From CAYPNP01 sp964412195 (lineage in GTDB: Bacteria; Acidobacteriota; JAAYUB01): DNA of 64,000 nt. Below are positions 27,998 to 36,005 of the stretch, piece after piece (the stretch's first letter is position 1; each line of letters opens with the position of its first letter). The DNA lies in contig CAYPNP010000002.1 of NCBI GenBank assembly GCA_964412195.1, positions 372,001-436,000 of the forward strand, in the 5' to 3' direction. Position numbers and translations under genes: made by a program. Below the pieces are notes generated by a model. It saw nothing but the letters and a program-made list of their open reading frames with translations. It had not been told where the DNA came from and ran no database searches.

Positions 27998-28492
27998 ATG
28001 ACGGATCCCCCGCCCGGCGAGACCTACCTGGAGCACGGCTGGAAGCTGCTCCGGGCGTTCTACGACTGGGAGGTGCGCCGCGGCCGGACGGCGCTGGAAG
28101 CGGGAACGCGCTGCAAGACGCTGGCCTACATTCATGAGCAGTTTCTGGCACGATTCTTTTCCTCCCCGGACGCCCCGCCGGTTTCCCTCGACCGGCTGAC
28201 CGCGGAGGTCCTCGACGCGTACCTCGGCGGGTGGTACCTGGCCGAGTCGGGCCTGGCCGGACTGGACGACCTCGAGCGCCAGCTGACCGCCCTCCGGGAT
28301 CTGGTCGAGTACCTCGGCGGGGAGTCGCGATACCAGGGCTCCGGCGCGGACTGGCAGGCACTGGAGCACCACCTGGACGACCCCGAGCGGTTCCGCCGCC
28401 ACCTGCGGCAATGGGAGGAATTCCGGCGGGAGATCGCCGGCACCCCCGACTGGATCGAACGCCAGGAGCGTTGGTTGTCAGGGGAATGGTAA
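27998..28492 (+). CDS. Hypothetical helical protein
   Basis: This 164-residue, acidic and helix-rich protein has no signal peptide, membrane segment or recognisable motif. It has many W and R/E residues. The ATG is 21 nt after the tsaC stop, with a GAGGAGAG site, so it is probably cotranscribed with tsaC. Base composition and codon use are like the neighbours, which supports a real gene. Confidence 0.6.
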   Translation: MTDPPPGETYLEHGWKLLRAFYDWEVRRGRTALEAGTRCKTLAYIHEQFLARFFSSPDAPPVSLDRLTAEVLDAYLGGWYLAESGLAGLDDLERQLTALRDLVEYLGGESRYQGSGADWQALEHHLDDPERFRRHLRQWEEFRREIAGTPDWIERQERWLSGEW

Positions 28493-28529
28493 GCACCCGG
28501 GGCCGCGGAACATCCGGCGAGTTTCCACT

Positions 28530-28557
28530 TTTACTTTTTCCGGCCTTTCATTACAAT
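28530..28557 (+). promoter_or_regulatory. Candidate promoter for the bactofilin gene
   Basis: TTTACT and TACAAT are 16 nt apart in a locally AT-rich stretch, 33 nt before the start codon. Confidence 0.45.
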
Positions 28558-28590
28558 ACGGATTCGCGGAATCCCCTCCCGAGGTAGACC

Positions 28591-29079
28591 ATGGCTTTCT
28601 TCAAAAAAGAGCAAATCGAAGAGGACCAGAGCCCCGCCGCCCCGCGCCCGCGTACTGAAGCCGCCGAGACCGCCGCGCCCCGCGGCGAAGGCTCGCTGAT
28701 CGGCAAGAACATCAAGATTGTGGGCGAGGTCACCGGCAACAGCGACCTGACCGTGGACGGAAGGGTCGAAGGCAAGATCCGGATCTCCAAGATGCTCACC
28801 ATCGGCCCCGCCGGGGACGTGGTGGCCGAGATCCACGGCGAGAACGTCGTCGTGATCGGCCGGGTGAATGGGAATGTCTCCGCCGACCAGAAAGTGATCC
28901 TCAAACCCACGGCCATGGTCACCGGCAACATTTCCTGCCAGAGCTTCATCGTCAACGAGGGCGCCAGTTTCGAGGGCAACATCCAGATGAAACAGGCGGA
29001 AAAGAAAGCCGAACCGCTTTCCCCGCCGTCCTCCCCCGCACCCGGCAAGGACAAAGACAAGGACAAGCCGAAGAATTGA
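28591..29079 (+). CDS. Bactofilin (polymer-forming cytoskeletal protein)
   Basis: This 162-residue protein consists of a disordered N-terminus, a right-handed beta-helix core (about 35-130) with repeated hydrophobic-glycine turns such as GEVTGNSDLTVDGRVEGKI, and a Pro/Lys/Asp-rich disordered tail. This is the bactofilin layout. Bactofilins self-assemble into filaments and scaffold cell-wall enzymes, polarity factors or stalk synthesis. It appears to be a single-gene unit with its own promoter; the convergent rhomboid gene may be unrelated. Confidence 0.9.
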   Translation: MAFFKKEQIEEDQSPAAPRPRTEAAETAAPRGEGSLIGKNIKIVGEVTGNSDLTVDGRVEGKIRISKMLTIGPAGDVVAEIHGENVVVIGRVNGNVSADQKVILKPTAMVTGNISCQSFIVNEGASFEGNIQMKQAEKKAEPLSPPSSPAPGKDKDKDKPKN

Positions 29080-29142
29080 CGTCCGGCCCCCCGGATCGGT
29101 CCGCGGGACCTCCCTGGCGACGGGGAAAGACTGCGCCATGCG

Positions 29143-29829
29143 TCAGAACGTCCCCCCGCCGTGCAGCCGCTGCCGACGCCCGGACCGGAACAGGACCAGT
29201 AGCCCGAAGAGAAATCCCCCCACGTGGGCGCCCCACGCCACGCCGCCCGCCGCTTGATCCGAAAGCAGCCCACCGGCGAGCTGCATCACGAACCAGAGGC
29301 CGACCCAGACCAGGGCGGGGATCTCCACCAGTTGGAAGAAGATGAAAATCGGCAGCAGGGTCAGGATCCGGCCGTGGGGATGGAACAGCACATAGGCCGC
29401 CAGCACGCCGGAGACCGCCCCGCTCGCCCCGATGGTCGGCAGCTGGGACTCCAGGTTGAAGAGGATGTGCACGGCGTCGGCGGCCAGGCCGCAGCCCAGG
29501 TAGAAGAGGAGGTAGGGCCCATGGCCCAGCCGGTCCTCCACGTTGTCCCCGAAGATGAACAGGAACCACATGTTGCCAATGATGTGAAGCCAGCCGCCGT
29601 GGAGGAACATCGACGCGAATAGCGGGACGACGAGGCCGGCCAGGGTGATCTCCGGGTAGTCGAAGAATTGGAGGAACCGCGCCGGCACCACCCCATAGGT
29701 GAACAGGAACCGGTCCAGCGCCGACCCCAGGCTCAACTCGTACAGGAAGACGAGCCCGTTGACGGCGATCAGGCCCCAGGTCACCCAGGGGGTGCGGACG
29801 GACGGGACATCGTCCCGCAATGGGATCAT
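29143..29829 (-). CDS. Rhomboid-family intramembrane serine protease
   Basis: This 228-residue polytopic protein has the rhomboid catalytic dyad Ser136 (GASGAVSG) and His202 (AHVGGF), plus the HGGWLHIIGNMWFL helix with conserved His and Asn near 81-86. I use the internal ATG at 29829 (MIPLRDD start) because a GGAGG site lies 9 nt upstream; the frame continues 15 residues further. Rhomboids cleave transmembrane substrates. A second rhomboid is at 47031-47759; the substrates of both are unknown. Confidence 0.88.
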   Translation of the reverse strand: MIPLRDDVPSVRTPWVTWGLIAVNGLVFLYELSLGSALDRFLFTYGVVPARFLQFFDYPEITLAGLVVPLFASMFLHGGWLHIIGNMWFLFIFGDNVEDRLGHGPYLLFYLGCGLAADAVHILFNLESQLPTIGASGAVSGVLAAYVLFHPHGRILTLLPIFIFFQLVEIPALVWVGLWFVMQLAGGLLSDQAAGGVAWGAHVGGFLFGLLVLFRSGRRQRLHGGGTF

Positions 29830-29936
29830 GGCGGCAATCCTCCGAACATACCGCTTGTAATGATTCCACGCCATGGGACAGTTTGCAAGATCTTCGGCGC
29901 GGCTTCCGTCTGCGGGAATTTCCCGGCGAAGATCGG

Positions 29937-29965
29937 TTCATCCGCCGCGGGATATTTGTTACAAT
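29937..29965 (+). promoter_or_regulatory. Candidate promoter for pyrDF
   Basis: A TACAAT -10 preceded by TGT (extended -10) has a weak -35 (TTCATC) at 17-nt spacing. The element ends 44 nt before the pyrD ATG. Confidence 0.4.
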
Positions 29966-30009
29966 ATGTCGATTGGCCCGCCGGGGCTCCCCGGCAGGAG
30001 GAGCAGCAC

Positions 30010-30951
30010 ATGGATCTCCGCACCACCATCGGCCCCCTGGCGTTGCAGAATCCCGTCATGACGGCCAGCGGCACCTTCGGGTACGGCCTGGAATTCGAAC
30101 CCTACATGGACCTCAACCGGCTGGGCGCCCTGGTGGTCAAGGGACTGAGCCTGAAGCCGCGCCCGGGCAATCCCGCCCCCCGGATCTACGAAACGCCCTC
30201 CGGCATGCTCAACGCCATCGGCCTCCAGAACGTCGGAGTGGACGCCTTCCTCCAGGAGAAACTCCCCCAGCTCCGCCACGTCCGCGCGCCCATCATCGCC
30301 AACGCCCTCGGCAACACCGTGGACGAGTACGTGGAGGTCTGCGGCCGGCTGGCCGGGGCGCCCGGCATCGCCGCCATCGAGCTGAATATCTCCTGCCCCA
30401 ACGTCAAGGAGGGAGGCATCCAGTTCGCCAACGACCCGGGCCAGACCCGCGCCGTCACAGCGGCGGTTCGCGCCGCCATCGGCTCTTTCCCCCTGATCGT
30501 CAAGCTGTCCCCGAACGTCACGGACATCGTGGCCTTCGCCCGGGCCTGCCGGGACGCCGGCGCGGACGCCGTGTCCCTGGTGAACACCTTCGTCGGACTG
30601 GCCATCGACCTCGAGAAGATGGCGCCCCGGCTAGCCAACGTCACCGGCGGCCTCAGCGGCCCGGCCATCAAGCCGCTGGCCCAGCGGATGGTGCACGACG
30701 TGTGCCGCAGCGTGGACATCCCGGTCATCGGCATCGGCGGCATCATGACGGCCACCGACGCCCTCGAGTACCTCGCCCTCGGCGCCCGGGCGGTCCAGGT
30801 GGGCACGGCCAACTACATCCGCCCGGCCGTCACGGTGGAGATCATCGACGGCATCGAGGACTGGTGCCGCCGGCACGGCATCGAAGCGATCCAGTCGTTC
30901 ATCGGCCAATTCCTCCGGCGCGACCAGCCGGAATCCTGCAGGAGGTGCTGA
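30010..30951 (+). CDS. pyrD: Dihydroorotate dehydrogenase, class 1B catalytic subunit
   Basis: This 313-residue flavoenzyme oxidises dihydroorotate to orotate in pyrimidine synthesis. The active-site cysteine is Cys129 in NISCPNVKEGG, which marks class 1 rather than membrane-linked class 2 (serine) enzymes. Class 1B enzymes pair with PyrK, which passes electrons to NAD; no pyrK gene is adjacent here, so it must be elsewhere or another acceptor is used. An AGGAGGAG site precedes the ATG. pyrF follows after 1 nt. Confidence 0.92.
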   Translation: MDLRTTIGPLALQNPVMTASGTFGYGLEFEPYMDLNRLGALVVKGLSLKPRPGNPAPRIYETPSGMLNAIGLQNVGVDAFLQEKLPQLRHVRAPIIANALGNTVDEYVEVCGRLAGAPGIAAIELNISCPNVKEGGIQFANDPGQTRAVTAAVRAAIGSFPLIVKLSPNVTDIVAFARACRDAGADAVSLVNTFVGLAIDLEKMAPRLANVTGGLSGPAIKPLAQRMVHDVCRSVDIPVIGIGGIMTATDALEYLALGARAVQVGTANYIRPAVTVEIIDGIEDWCRRHGIEAIQSFIGQFLRRDQPESCRRC

Positions 30952-30952
30952 C

Positions 30953-31696
30953 ATGCCCGCAACGAAGACCGACGCGCGCGACCGGCTGATCGTGGCGCTG
31001 GACGTGGACTCCGCCGCGGAGGCCCTGGCGATCGTGAAGAAAACCGCCCCCCACGTGGGCTGCTACAAAGTCGGCCTCCAGCTCTTCGTCCAGGAGGGGC
31101 CCGCCCTCGTCCGCGAGCTCGTCTCCTCGGGCCGGAAGGTCTTCCTGGACCTCAAGCTACACGACATCCCGAACACCGTCCTGTCGGCCTCGCGGCGGGT
31201 GGCGGAGCTGGGCGTTTCCCTCTTCACCGTCCACTGCCTGAACGGGCGACGCTCCCTGGCCCAGTGCCTGCAGGGGCTGCAGGAACACTGCGCCCGGAAG
31301 TCGATCGAGGTCCCGGCCATGGTGGGTGTGACCATTCTGACCAGCATGACGGACGCCGACCTCCACGGCACCGGGCTCGTCCTGAGCGTGGAGAAGGCGG
31401 TGGAAAACCTGGTCGGCCAGAGCTACCGGGCCGGATTGCGGCACTTCGTCGCCTCCGCCCGGGAGGCGAAGCTGATCAAGCAGTCGTTCCCCGACGCGTA
31501 CCTGATCACCCCCGGCATCCGCCCGGCCGGTTCTCCCGCCGAGGACCAGTCCCGCGCGATGACGCCGGGGGAGGCCATCCCCGCGGGCGCGGACGCCCTC
31601 GTGGTCGGCCGCCCCATCCTGCGGGCGCCGGACCCGGCCGCGGCCGCCCGGATGGTCGTCGAGGAGATCGAGGAGGCCTTGATCCGGAGGGCCTGA
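30953..31696 (+). CDS. pyrF: Orotidine 5'-phosphate decarboxylase
   Basis: This 247-residue TIM-barrel enzyme makes UMP from OMP. The catalytic array D66-L-K68-x2-D71 lies in FLDLKLHDIPNTV, and the C-terminal phosphate-binding loops (TPGIRPAG and GRPILRAPDP) are present. The long PyrF form with this spacing is common in bacteria. It follows pyrD by one base, forming a two-gene pyrimidine operon. Confidence 0.94.
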   Translation: MPATKTDARDRLIVALDVDSAAEALAIVKKTAPHVGCYKVGLQLFVQEGPALVRELVSSGRKVFLDLKLHDIPNTVLSASRRVAELGVSLFTVHCLNGRRSLAQCLQGLQEHCARKSIEVPAMVGVTILTSMTDADLHGTGLVLSVEKAVENLVGQSYRAGLRHFVASAREAKLIKQSFPDAYLITPGIRPAGSPAEDQSRAMTPGEAIPAGADALVVGRPILRAPDPAAAARMVVEEIEEALIRRA

Positions 31697-31710
31697 CGCC
31701 GCCGGCGTCC

Positions 31711-31739
31711 TTGACTTGGCGGGGAAGTCGTTCTATCAT
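31711..31739 (+). promoter_or_regulatory. Sigma70-type promoter for the exbB-exbD operon
   Basis: TTGACT and TATCAT are exactly 17 nt apart, close to consensus, in the 132-nt gap after pyrF. The exbB start is about 90 nt downstream. Confidence 0.6.
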
Positions 31740-31828
31740 GCCCGTTTGCTGAAACTTCGGAGAACTATTTCCGAATAATAGGCATCTATGGAAGGTTCGA
31801 GGCGCTGAAATCCAAGTGGAGGCTTACC

Positions 31829-32485
31829 GTGGTGGCATTAGGAATCTTCGGAACCCTGGTGGACTACTTCAGCAAGGGCGGACCTGTGATGTGGCCGCTC
31901 CTCGCCTGTTCCATCATCGGATTGATCTTCCTCGTCGAGCGCGCCATCTATTTCCACCGGATCCCCCTGGATCCCGGCATGATCTTCGGCAAGGTCCGGC
32001 AGCTGATGCTGGCCCGGGACCTCGAGGGAGCCATCCGGCTCACCGACGAAGCCAAAGGCCCCATGCCGGACATCCTCAAGGCCGGCTTGCTCCGGTTCGG
32101 CAAGCCCCACGAGGAAATCCTCCGCGCCATCGAAAGCGTCTCGCTGCATGAAGTCGCCAAGCTGGAGCGCGGCCTCTGGATCCTGGCCACCATCGCCAAC
32201 GTCGCCCCCCTGCTTGGCTTCCTGGGGACGGTCACGGGCATGATCCAATCCTTCGACGTTTTGTCCACCGCCGGCTTCGGCAACCCGAAGCTGGTGGCCA
32301 AGGGCATCGCCGAGGCCCTGATCACCACCGCCGCCGGCCTGATGATCGCATTCCCCGTCCAATTGGGATACAACTACTTCACCACCAAGGTCGGCTCCTT
32401 CGTCCTGACGGCGGAAACCACTTCCGCCATGCTCCTCGAGACCATTTCCGAGCTGGAAGAGGAGAACCACAAGGTCAAGTCATGA
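31829..32485 (+). CDS. exbB: MotA/TolQ/ExbB proton channel family protein
   Basis: This 218-residue protein has three transmembrane helices: one near residues 18-36 and two later helices (about 113-135 and 160-180) with the conserved LGTVTGMIQSF segment between them. It forms the proton channel with ExbD/TolR to energise an outer-membrane receptor or the Tol system. The start is a GTG at 31829 after a TGGAGG site. Two exbD-like genes follow in overlap. TonB itself is not in the window. Confidence 0.9.
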   Translation: MVALGIFGTLVDYFSKGGPVMWPLLACSIIGLIFLVERAIYFHRIPLDPGMIFGKVRQLMLARDLEGAIRLTDEAKGPMPDILKAGLLRFGKPHEEILRAIESVSLHEVAKLERGLWILATIANVAPLLGFLGTVTGMIQSFDVLSTAGFGNPKLVAKGIAEALITTAAGLMIAFPVQLGYNYFTTKVGSFVLTAETTSAMLLETISELEEENHKVKS

Positions 32486-32913
32486 TCCGCTACCGCGCCC
32501 GAAAAATCAGCGCCATCATCCCCACCGCCTCCATGGCAGACATCGCCTTCCTGCTGATCACTTTCTTCATGTACACGACCACCTTCAGCGTCGACCGGAC
32601 CGAGGTGATCCTGCCGGAATCCTTCATCCGGCAGATGGTGGAGAAGGACGCGGCCATCATCGCGATCACCGCCCGTGGTCAGATCAACGTCTCCGACGGC
32701 GTGCGGGAGAGCGAGCCGGCGGCCAGCCCGGAAGCCCTCGAGCAAACAGTCCGGGAGATCATCCAGAAGTCGCCCAACCGCCAGTTCATCATCAAGTGCG
32801 ACAAGGCGGCGCCCTACCGGGCCTTCAACCAGGTGTACGAGGTGCTGCTGAAGACCAAGGCCCACGACATCTCCCTACTGACCGAACGCAAGACCGGAAC
32901 GGAGGGGCCATGA
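32482..32913 (+). CDS. exbD: ExbD/TolR-family protein (first copy)
   Basis: This 143-residue protein has one transmembrane helix starting at the conserved ASMADIAFLLITFF segment with the proton-carrying Asp20, then a periplasmic domain of about 100 residues. It overlaps exbB by 4 nt and the second exbD by 4 nt. It should assemble with ExbB in the inner membrane and couple proton flow to TonB-type work. Confidence 0.9.
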   Translation: MIRYRARKISAIIPTASMADIAFLLITFFMYTTTFSVDRTEVILPESFIRQMVEKDAAIIAITARGQINVSDGVRESEPAASPEALEQTVREIIQKSPNRQFIIKCDKAAPYRAFNQVYEVLLKTKAHDISLLTERKTGTEGP

Positions 32914-33350
32914 GAGCAGCCCGCCTGAAAGACCGGATGACGGCGGAGATTCCCACCGCCTCCATGGCCGACATCGCCTTCCTGCTTATCACCTTCTTCA
33001 TGGTGACCACCGTGTTCACGGCCATCCACGGCATCGAGTACGGCATGCCGAAGCGCGAGCCCACCTCCAATGTCAAGCCGCAGGAGTCCGTTTACATTCA
33101 CGTCATGTACAACGGTCAGGTCCAGGTGGATTTCGTCCCCATCGGCTCGATGGAGAACCTCGCCACCTACGTCAAGACCAAGATGGAACAGACGCAGGGC
33201 CGGAAGCCCGTCATCATCCGGACGGATCCCGACGCCCCCTACGGGAAGACGGTCGAAGTCCTGGACGTCCTCAAGCAGCTCGATGTGAAGAACATCACCC
33301 TGCCCACGGAGAAAGAGATCGAGGTCTGGAAGGCCTATTTCCGAGACTGA
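32910..33350 (+). CDS. exbD: ExbD/TolR-family protein (second copy)
   Basis: This 146-residue paralog of the preceding gene has the same SMADIAFLLITFF helix with Asp21 but a divergent periplasmic domain. The ATG at 32910 overlaps the first exbD stop (ATGA). Two ExbD proteins with one ExbB are seen in several diderm phyla and may form mixed complexes for a dedicated receptor. The following TPR gene completes the likely operon. Confidence 0.9.
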   Translation: MRAARLKDRMTAEIPTASMADIAFLLITFFMVTTVFTAIHGIEYGMPKREPTSNVKPQESVYIHVMYNGQVQVDFVPIGSMENLATYVKTKMEQTQGRKPVIIRTDPDAPYGKTVEVLDVLKQLDVKNITLPTEKEIEVWKAYFRD

Positions 33351-33387
33351 ATCGCCCGGCCCCCATCGCCACCCACGGGAATCCAGC

Positions 33388-34383
33388 ATGACACATACCC
33401 GAACCCGACCTTCCACCGATCGCCGGCGGAACGCGTTCATCGCGCTGGTGCTCGCCGCGCTCTGCCTGGCGGCGTTCACCGCGGAGGCCCTGGCGGATTA
33501 CAAGACGGCGATCTCCCTTTTCAAGCGCCAGAAGTACCGCGACGCGCTCAAGGAGCTCCAGCCCGACGTCAGCCGCAACCCCGACTGGGAATTCGGCCAC
33601 CGCCTGGCCGGCCTCTGCTACTTCTACCTCAAGGAATACGACAACGCCGCCCGGGCCTTCGAGCGGGCTGTGGAGCTCAAGAGCACCGAACCCTCGGTGT
33701 ACCTGGGGCTGGCGGAATCTTACTACCAGTCGGGGAAACCGGACCAGGCCCTGGCCGCCGTCGAAAAGGGCAAGGCCTACTTCACCAAGAAGCCGGACCT
33801 GTACAATTACAACCGGATCCGCGCGTTCGTTTTCTACAAGCAGCAGCGGTTCGCCAACTCCGCCGACGCCGTGGTGGCTTCCTTCCAGTACCAGGCCGGC
33901 ACCGCCCAGGACTGGCTCATCCTCGGCATCAGCTATTTCATGACCGGCCAGGACACCCAAGCGCGGCAGGCGCTGTCCACGGCGCAACAGATGGACCGCT
34001 CGCTGACCGGCGCCCAGACCTACCTGGACCGGCTGGCCGTCCGCGAAGCGGAAAACGCCCTCAAGTCCCAGAACTACGCCCAGGCCCGCGACGCCTTCCA
34101 GGCCATCCTGCAGCAGCACCCGGAAGACAACGCCATCCGCTTCAACCTGGCCCTGGCCGAGATCGGCCTCAAGAACTGGCCCGGCGCCGAGGCGCTCCTC
34201 CGGCCCATGGAAACCGCCTACACAGGATCTTTCCGCTACTACTACTTCCACGGGTACGTACTGGAGAATCTGGGGAAGAATGAAGAGGCCGAGAAGTCCT
34301 ACCGCAAGGCGCTGCAGATCAACAACGACCCGCAGGCAAGAGAGGCCCTCCAGCGGGTGCTCCGCCGGATGGGGAAAAAATGA
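33388..34383 (+). CDS. Periplasmic TPR-repeat protein
   Basis: This 331-residue protein has an arginine-rich N-terminus, a hydrophobic signal (about 16-36, ALADY cleavage region) and then tandem tetratricopeptide repeats to the end. It follows the exbB-exbD-exbD genes by 37 nt, a common association in which the TPR protein is thought to scaffold the energy-transducing complex in the periplasm; that role is inferred. Its stop codon lies inside a hairpin that serves the opposite-strand STAS gene. Confidence 0.8.
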   Translation: MTHTRTRPSTDRRRNAFIALVLAALCLAAFTAEALADYKTAISLFKRQKYRDALKELQPDVSRNPDWEFGHRLAGLCYFYLKEYDNAARAFERAVELKSTEPSVYLGLAESYYQSGKPDQALAAVEKGKAYFTKKPDLYNYNRIRAFVFYKQQRFANSADAVVASFQYQAGTAQDWLILGISYFMTGQDTQARQALSTAQQMDRSLTGAQTYLDRLAVREAENALKSQNYAQARDAFQAILQQHPEDNAIRFNLALAEIGLKNWPGAEALLRPMETAYTGSFRYYYFHGYVLENLGKNEEAEKSYRKALQINNDPQAREALQRVLRRMGKK

Positions 34384-34407
34384 ACCCCGCCGGGGAGGCG
34401 GGGTTCA
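34376..34407 (-). terminator. Rho-independent terminator of the STAS gene
   Basis: On the minus strand, an 11-bp stem (TGAACCCCGCC / GGCGGGGTTCA, loop of 5 nt) is followed by TTTTTT. The stem includes the stop codon of the convergent TPR gene; on the plus strand there is no T-tract, so termination is directional. Confidence 0.75.
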
Positions 34408-34413
34408 TGGGAT

Positions 34414-34752
34414 TCACTTGTAGCTCTTGACTGCGTCGTCGACGCTCTTGTAATACTCGAAAACCGTGATCAGTTTGGTGATGGTCAGCAGGTCCACGAT
34501 CCGCTCGGTGACGTTGGCCAGTTTCAGCGTGCCGCTGGCCTTGCGCATGGTGGTGTAGCAGCGGATCAGTTCGCCCAGCCCGGAGCTGTCGATGTACGGC
34601 ACATCGGCGAGATCCAGGACCACGTTCTTGACGTTTTCCGCCAGGAGCTCGTCGACCTTTTTCTTGATCGCGATATCGCCTTCACCCATCAGAATTTTGC
34701 CGTGAATTTCAAGTACCGTGACGCCGTTGACCTCTCTCTCGTTGATCTGCAT
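34414..34752 (-). CDS. STAS-domain anti-sigma-factor antagonist (stand-alone)
   Basis: This 112-residue STAS protein has the phospho-acceptor loop DSSGLGEL at 55-62. It is similar in size and layout to the STAS protein at 3215-3559 and could respond to the same kinase or to one elsewhere. An AGGAGG site lies 5 nt before the ATG. It has its own promoter and terminator, so it is a single-gene unit divergent from the ribosomal operon. Confidence 0.88.
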   Translation of the reverse strand: MQINEREVNGVTVLEIHGKILMGEGDIAIKKKVDELLAENVKNVVLDLADVPYIDSSGLGELIRCYTTMRKASGTLKLANVTERIVDLLTITKLITVFEYYKSVDDAVKSYK

Positions 34753-34788
34753 GAAGACCTCCTGAAAGTTATTGGTTATTTCCTTTCA

Positions 34789-34817
34789 TACATATCACAG
34801 CCCTTTGGGGGTGTCAA
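34789..34817 (-). promoter_or_regulatory. Promoter of the STAS gene
   Basis: On the minus strand, a consensus TTGACA is followed after 17 nt by TATGTA, 37 nt before the start codon. The -35 is perfect and the -10 is moderate. Confidence 0.5.
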
Positions 34818-34864
34818 ACCCTATTTCAACAAGGCGCTGAAAGGCCCCCCGCCGAAAAAAAACC

Positions 34865-34894
34865 TTGCATCACTTCGCCTCCTGTGCTTATATA
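34865..34894 (+). promoter_or_regulatory. Promoter of the rpsP operon
   Basis: TTGCAT is followed by TTATAT (17 nt) or TATATA (18 nt) just upstream of an AGGACGGAGG ribosome site. It is arranged back to back with the STAS promoter. Confidence 0.45.
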
Positions 34895-34925
34895 GGGGGC
34901 TGTATTTTTGAGGACGGAGGTTCCA

Positions 34926-35177
34926 TTGATCGCTATCAGGTTAACCCGCAAAGGCTCCAAGAAGAAACCCGTGTACCGCGTCGTGGTTGCGGAGAAGACG
35001 GCTCCCCGTGACGGCAGATTCCTCGAGATCCTCGGCCACTACAACCCGGTCTCGACACCGGCCGAGTTCCAGCTGGACCTGGAAAGAGTCAACCACTGGC
35101 TCAGCAAGGGCGCGAAACCGTCCGACACCGTTCGGCGTCTCATCGAGAAGGCGACAGCTTCCGCGAAGACTGATTGA
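34926..35177 (+). CDS. rpsP: 30S ribosomal protein S16
   Basis: This 83-residue protein starts IAIRLTRKGSKKKPVYRVVVAE, the S16 signature. I chose the TTG at 34926 because AGGACGGAGG ends 5 nt before it; a longer frame from a TTG at 34908 would put the ribosome site inside the gene. S16 is an early-binding small-subunit protein. It heads the conserved order rpsP-khpA-rimM-trmD-rplS. Confidence 0.95.
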   Translation: MIAIRLTRKGSKKKPVYRVVVAEKTAPRDGRFLEILGHYNPVSTPAEFQLDLERVNHWLSKGAKPSDTVRRLIEKATASAKTD

Positions 35178-35238
35178 ATTTCGCCATTTTACGCGGCTTG
35201 TTCTTCATAAAACCACGTTCTGACCACAGGAGGAGCAC

Positions 35239-35469
35239 ATGAAAGAGCTGTTGGAAATGATTGCGAAAGTTCTAGTTGACAATCCGGATCAGGTCCAAGT
35301 CACGGAAGTGGAAGGTGAGCAGACCACCGTCCTCGAGCTGCGTGTGGCGCAAGTGGACCTTGGCAAGGTCATCGGCAAGCAGGGACGCACCGCCCGGGCG
35401 ATCCGCACGATCCTCGGCGCGGCCGGCATGAAGATGCACAAGCGCTTCGTCCTGGAGATCCTGGAATAG
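35239..35469 (+). CDS. khpA: KH-domain RNA-binding protein KhpA
   Basis: This 76-residue protein is a single KH domain with the nucleic-acid loop GKVIGKQGRTARAI. In other bacteria KhpA works with KhpB (EloR/Jag) in RNA binding and cell-elongation control. Position between rpsP and rimM is conserved widely. An AGGAGG site precedes the ATG. Confidence 0.92.
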   Translation: MKELLEMIAKVLVDNPDQVQVTEVEGEQTTVLELRVAQVDLGKVIGKQGRTARAIRTILGAAGMKMHKRFVLEILE

Positions 35470-35474
35470 GACAG

Positions 35475-36005
35475 GTGGCGAAACACGACCATCTGGTAGT
35501 CGTCGGTACCATCATCAAGCCACACGGAATTCTCGGGGAAGTCGTCGTCGAGCCGTACACCGATTCCCCGGGCGTGTTCGCGACCGGCGCGCGGTTGTTT
35601 CTGACGCGGGAAGGATCCGCGCCGCGCCCCTGCAGGATGCGGAGTTGCCGGGCGCACCAGGGCCGGTGGCTTGTCGGCCTGGACGGCGTGAACGGCCGGA
35701 CCGAGGCCGAGCAGCTGAGAAACCACGATCTTTGCATCGATAAAGACAGCCTGGCCCCCCTTGCGGCGGGCGAGTGCTATGTGTTCGAGGTCGTCGACGC
35801 CGCCGTGCAGGATGCCGATGGAAATGAAATCGGAATCGTGCAGGCCGTGGCGGAAACGGCGGCCGGCCATCTCCTGGAGATCCGCACCCCGGAAACGGTG
35901 TTCTACCTGCCCTTCGTGGACGAATACATCCAGGAGATCCGCCGGGAAGACGCCGTGGTGGTGATCCGGAATTTCGAGGGCCTGCTGGACCTGGAGCGGG
36001 GATGA
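35475..36005 (+). CDS. rimM: 16S rRNA processing protein RimM
   Basis: This 176-residue protein has an N-terminal RimM beta-barrel (VGTIIKPHGILGEVVV) and a C-terminal PRC barrel (about 95-170). RimM assists maturation of the 30S head and binds S19. The start is a GTG at 35475, 5 nt after khpA. It overlaps trmD by 4 nt (ATGA). Confidence 0.92.
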   Translation: MAKHDHLVVVGTIIKPHGILGEVVVEPYTDSPGVFATGARLFLTREGSAPRPCRMRSCRAHQGRWLVGLDGVNGRTEAEQLRNHDLCIDKDSLAPLAAGECYVFEVVDAAVQDADGNEIGIVQAVAETAAGHLLEIRTPETVFYLPFVDEYIQEIRREDAVVVIRNFEGLLDLERG

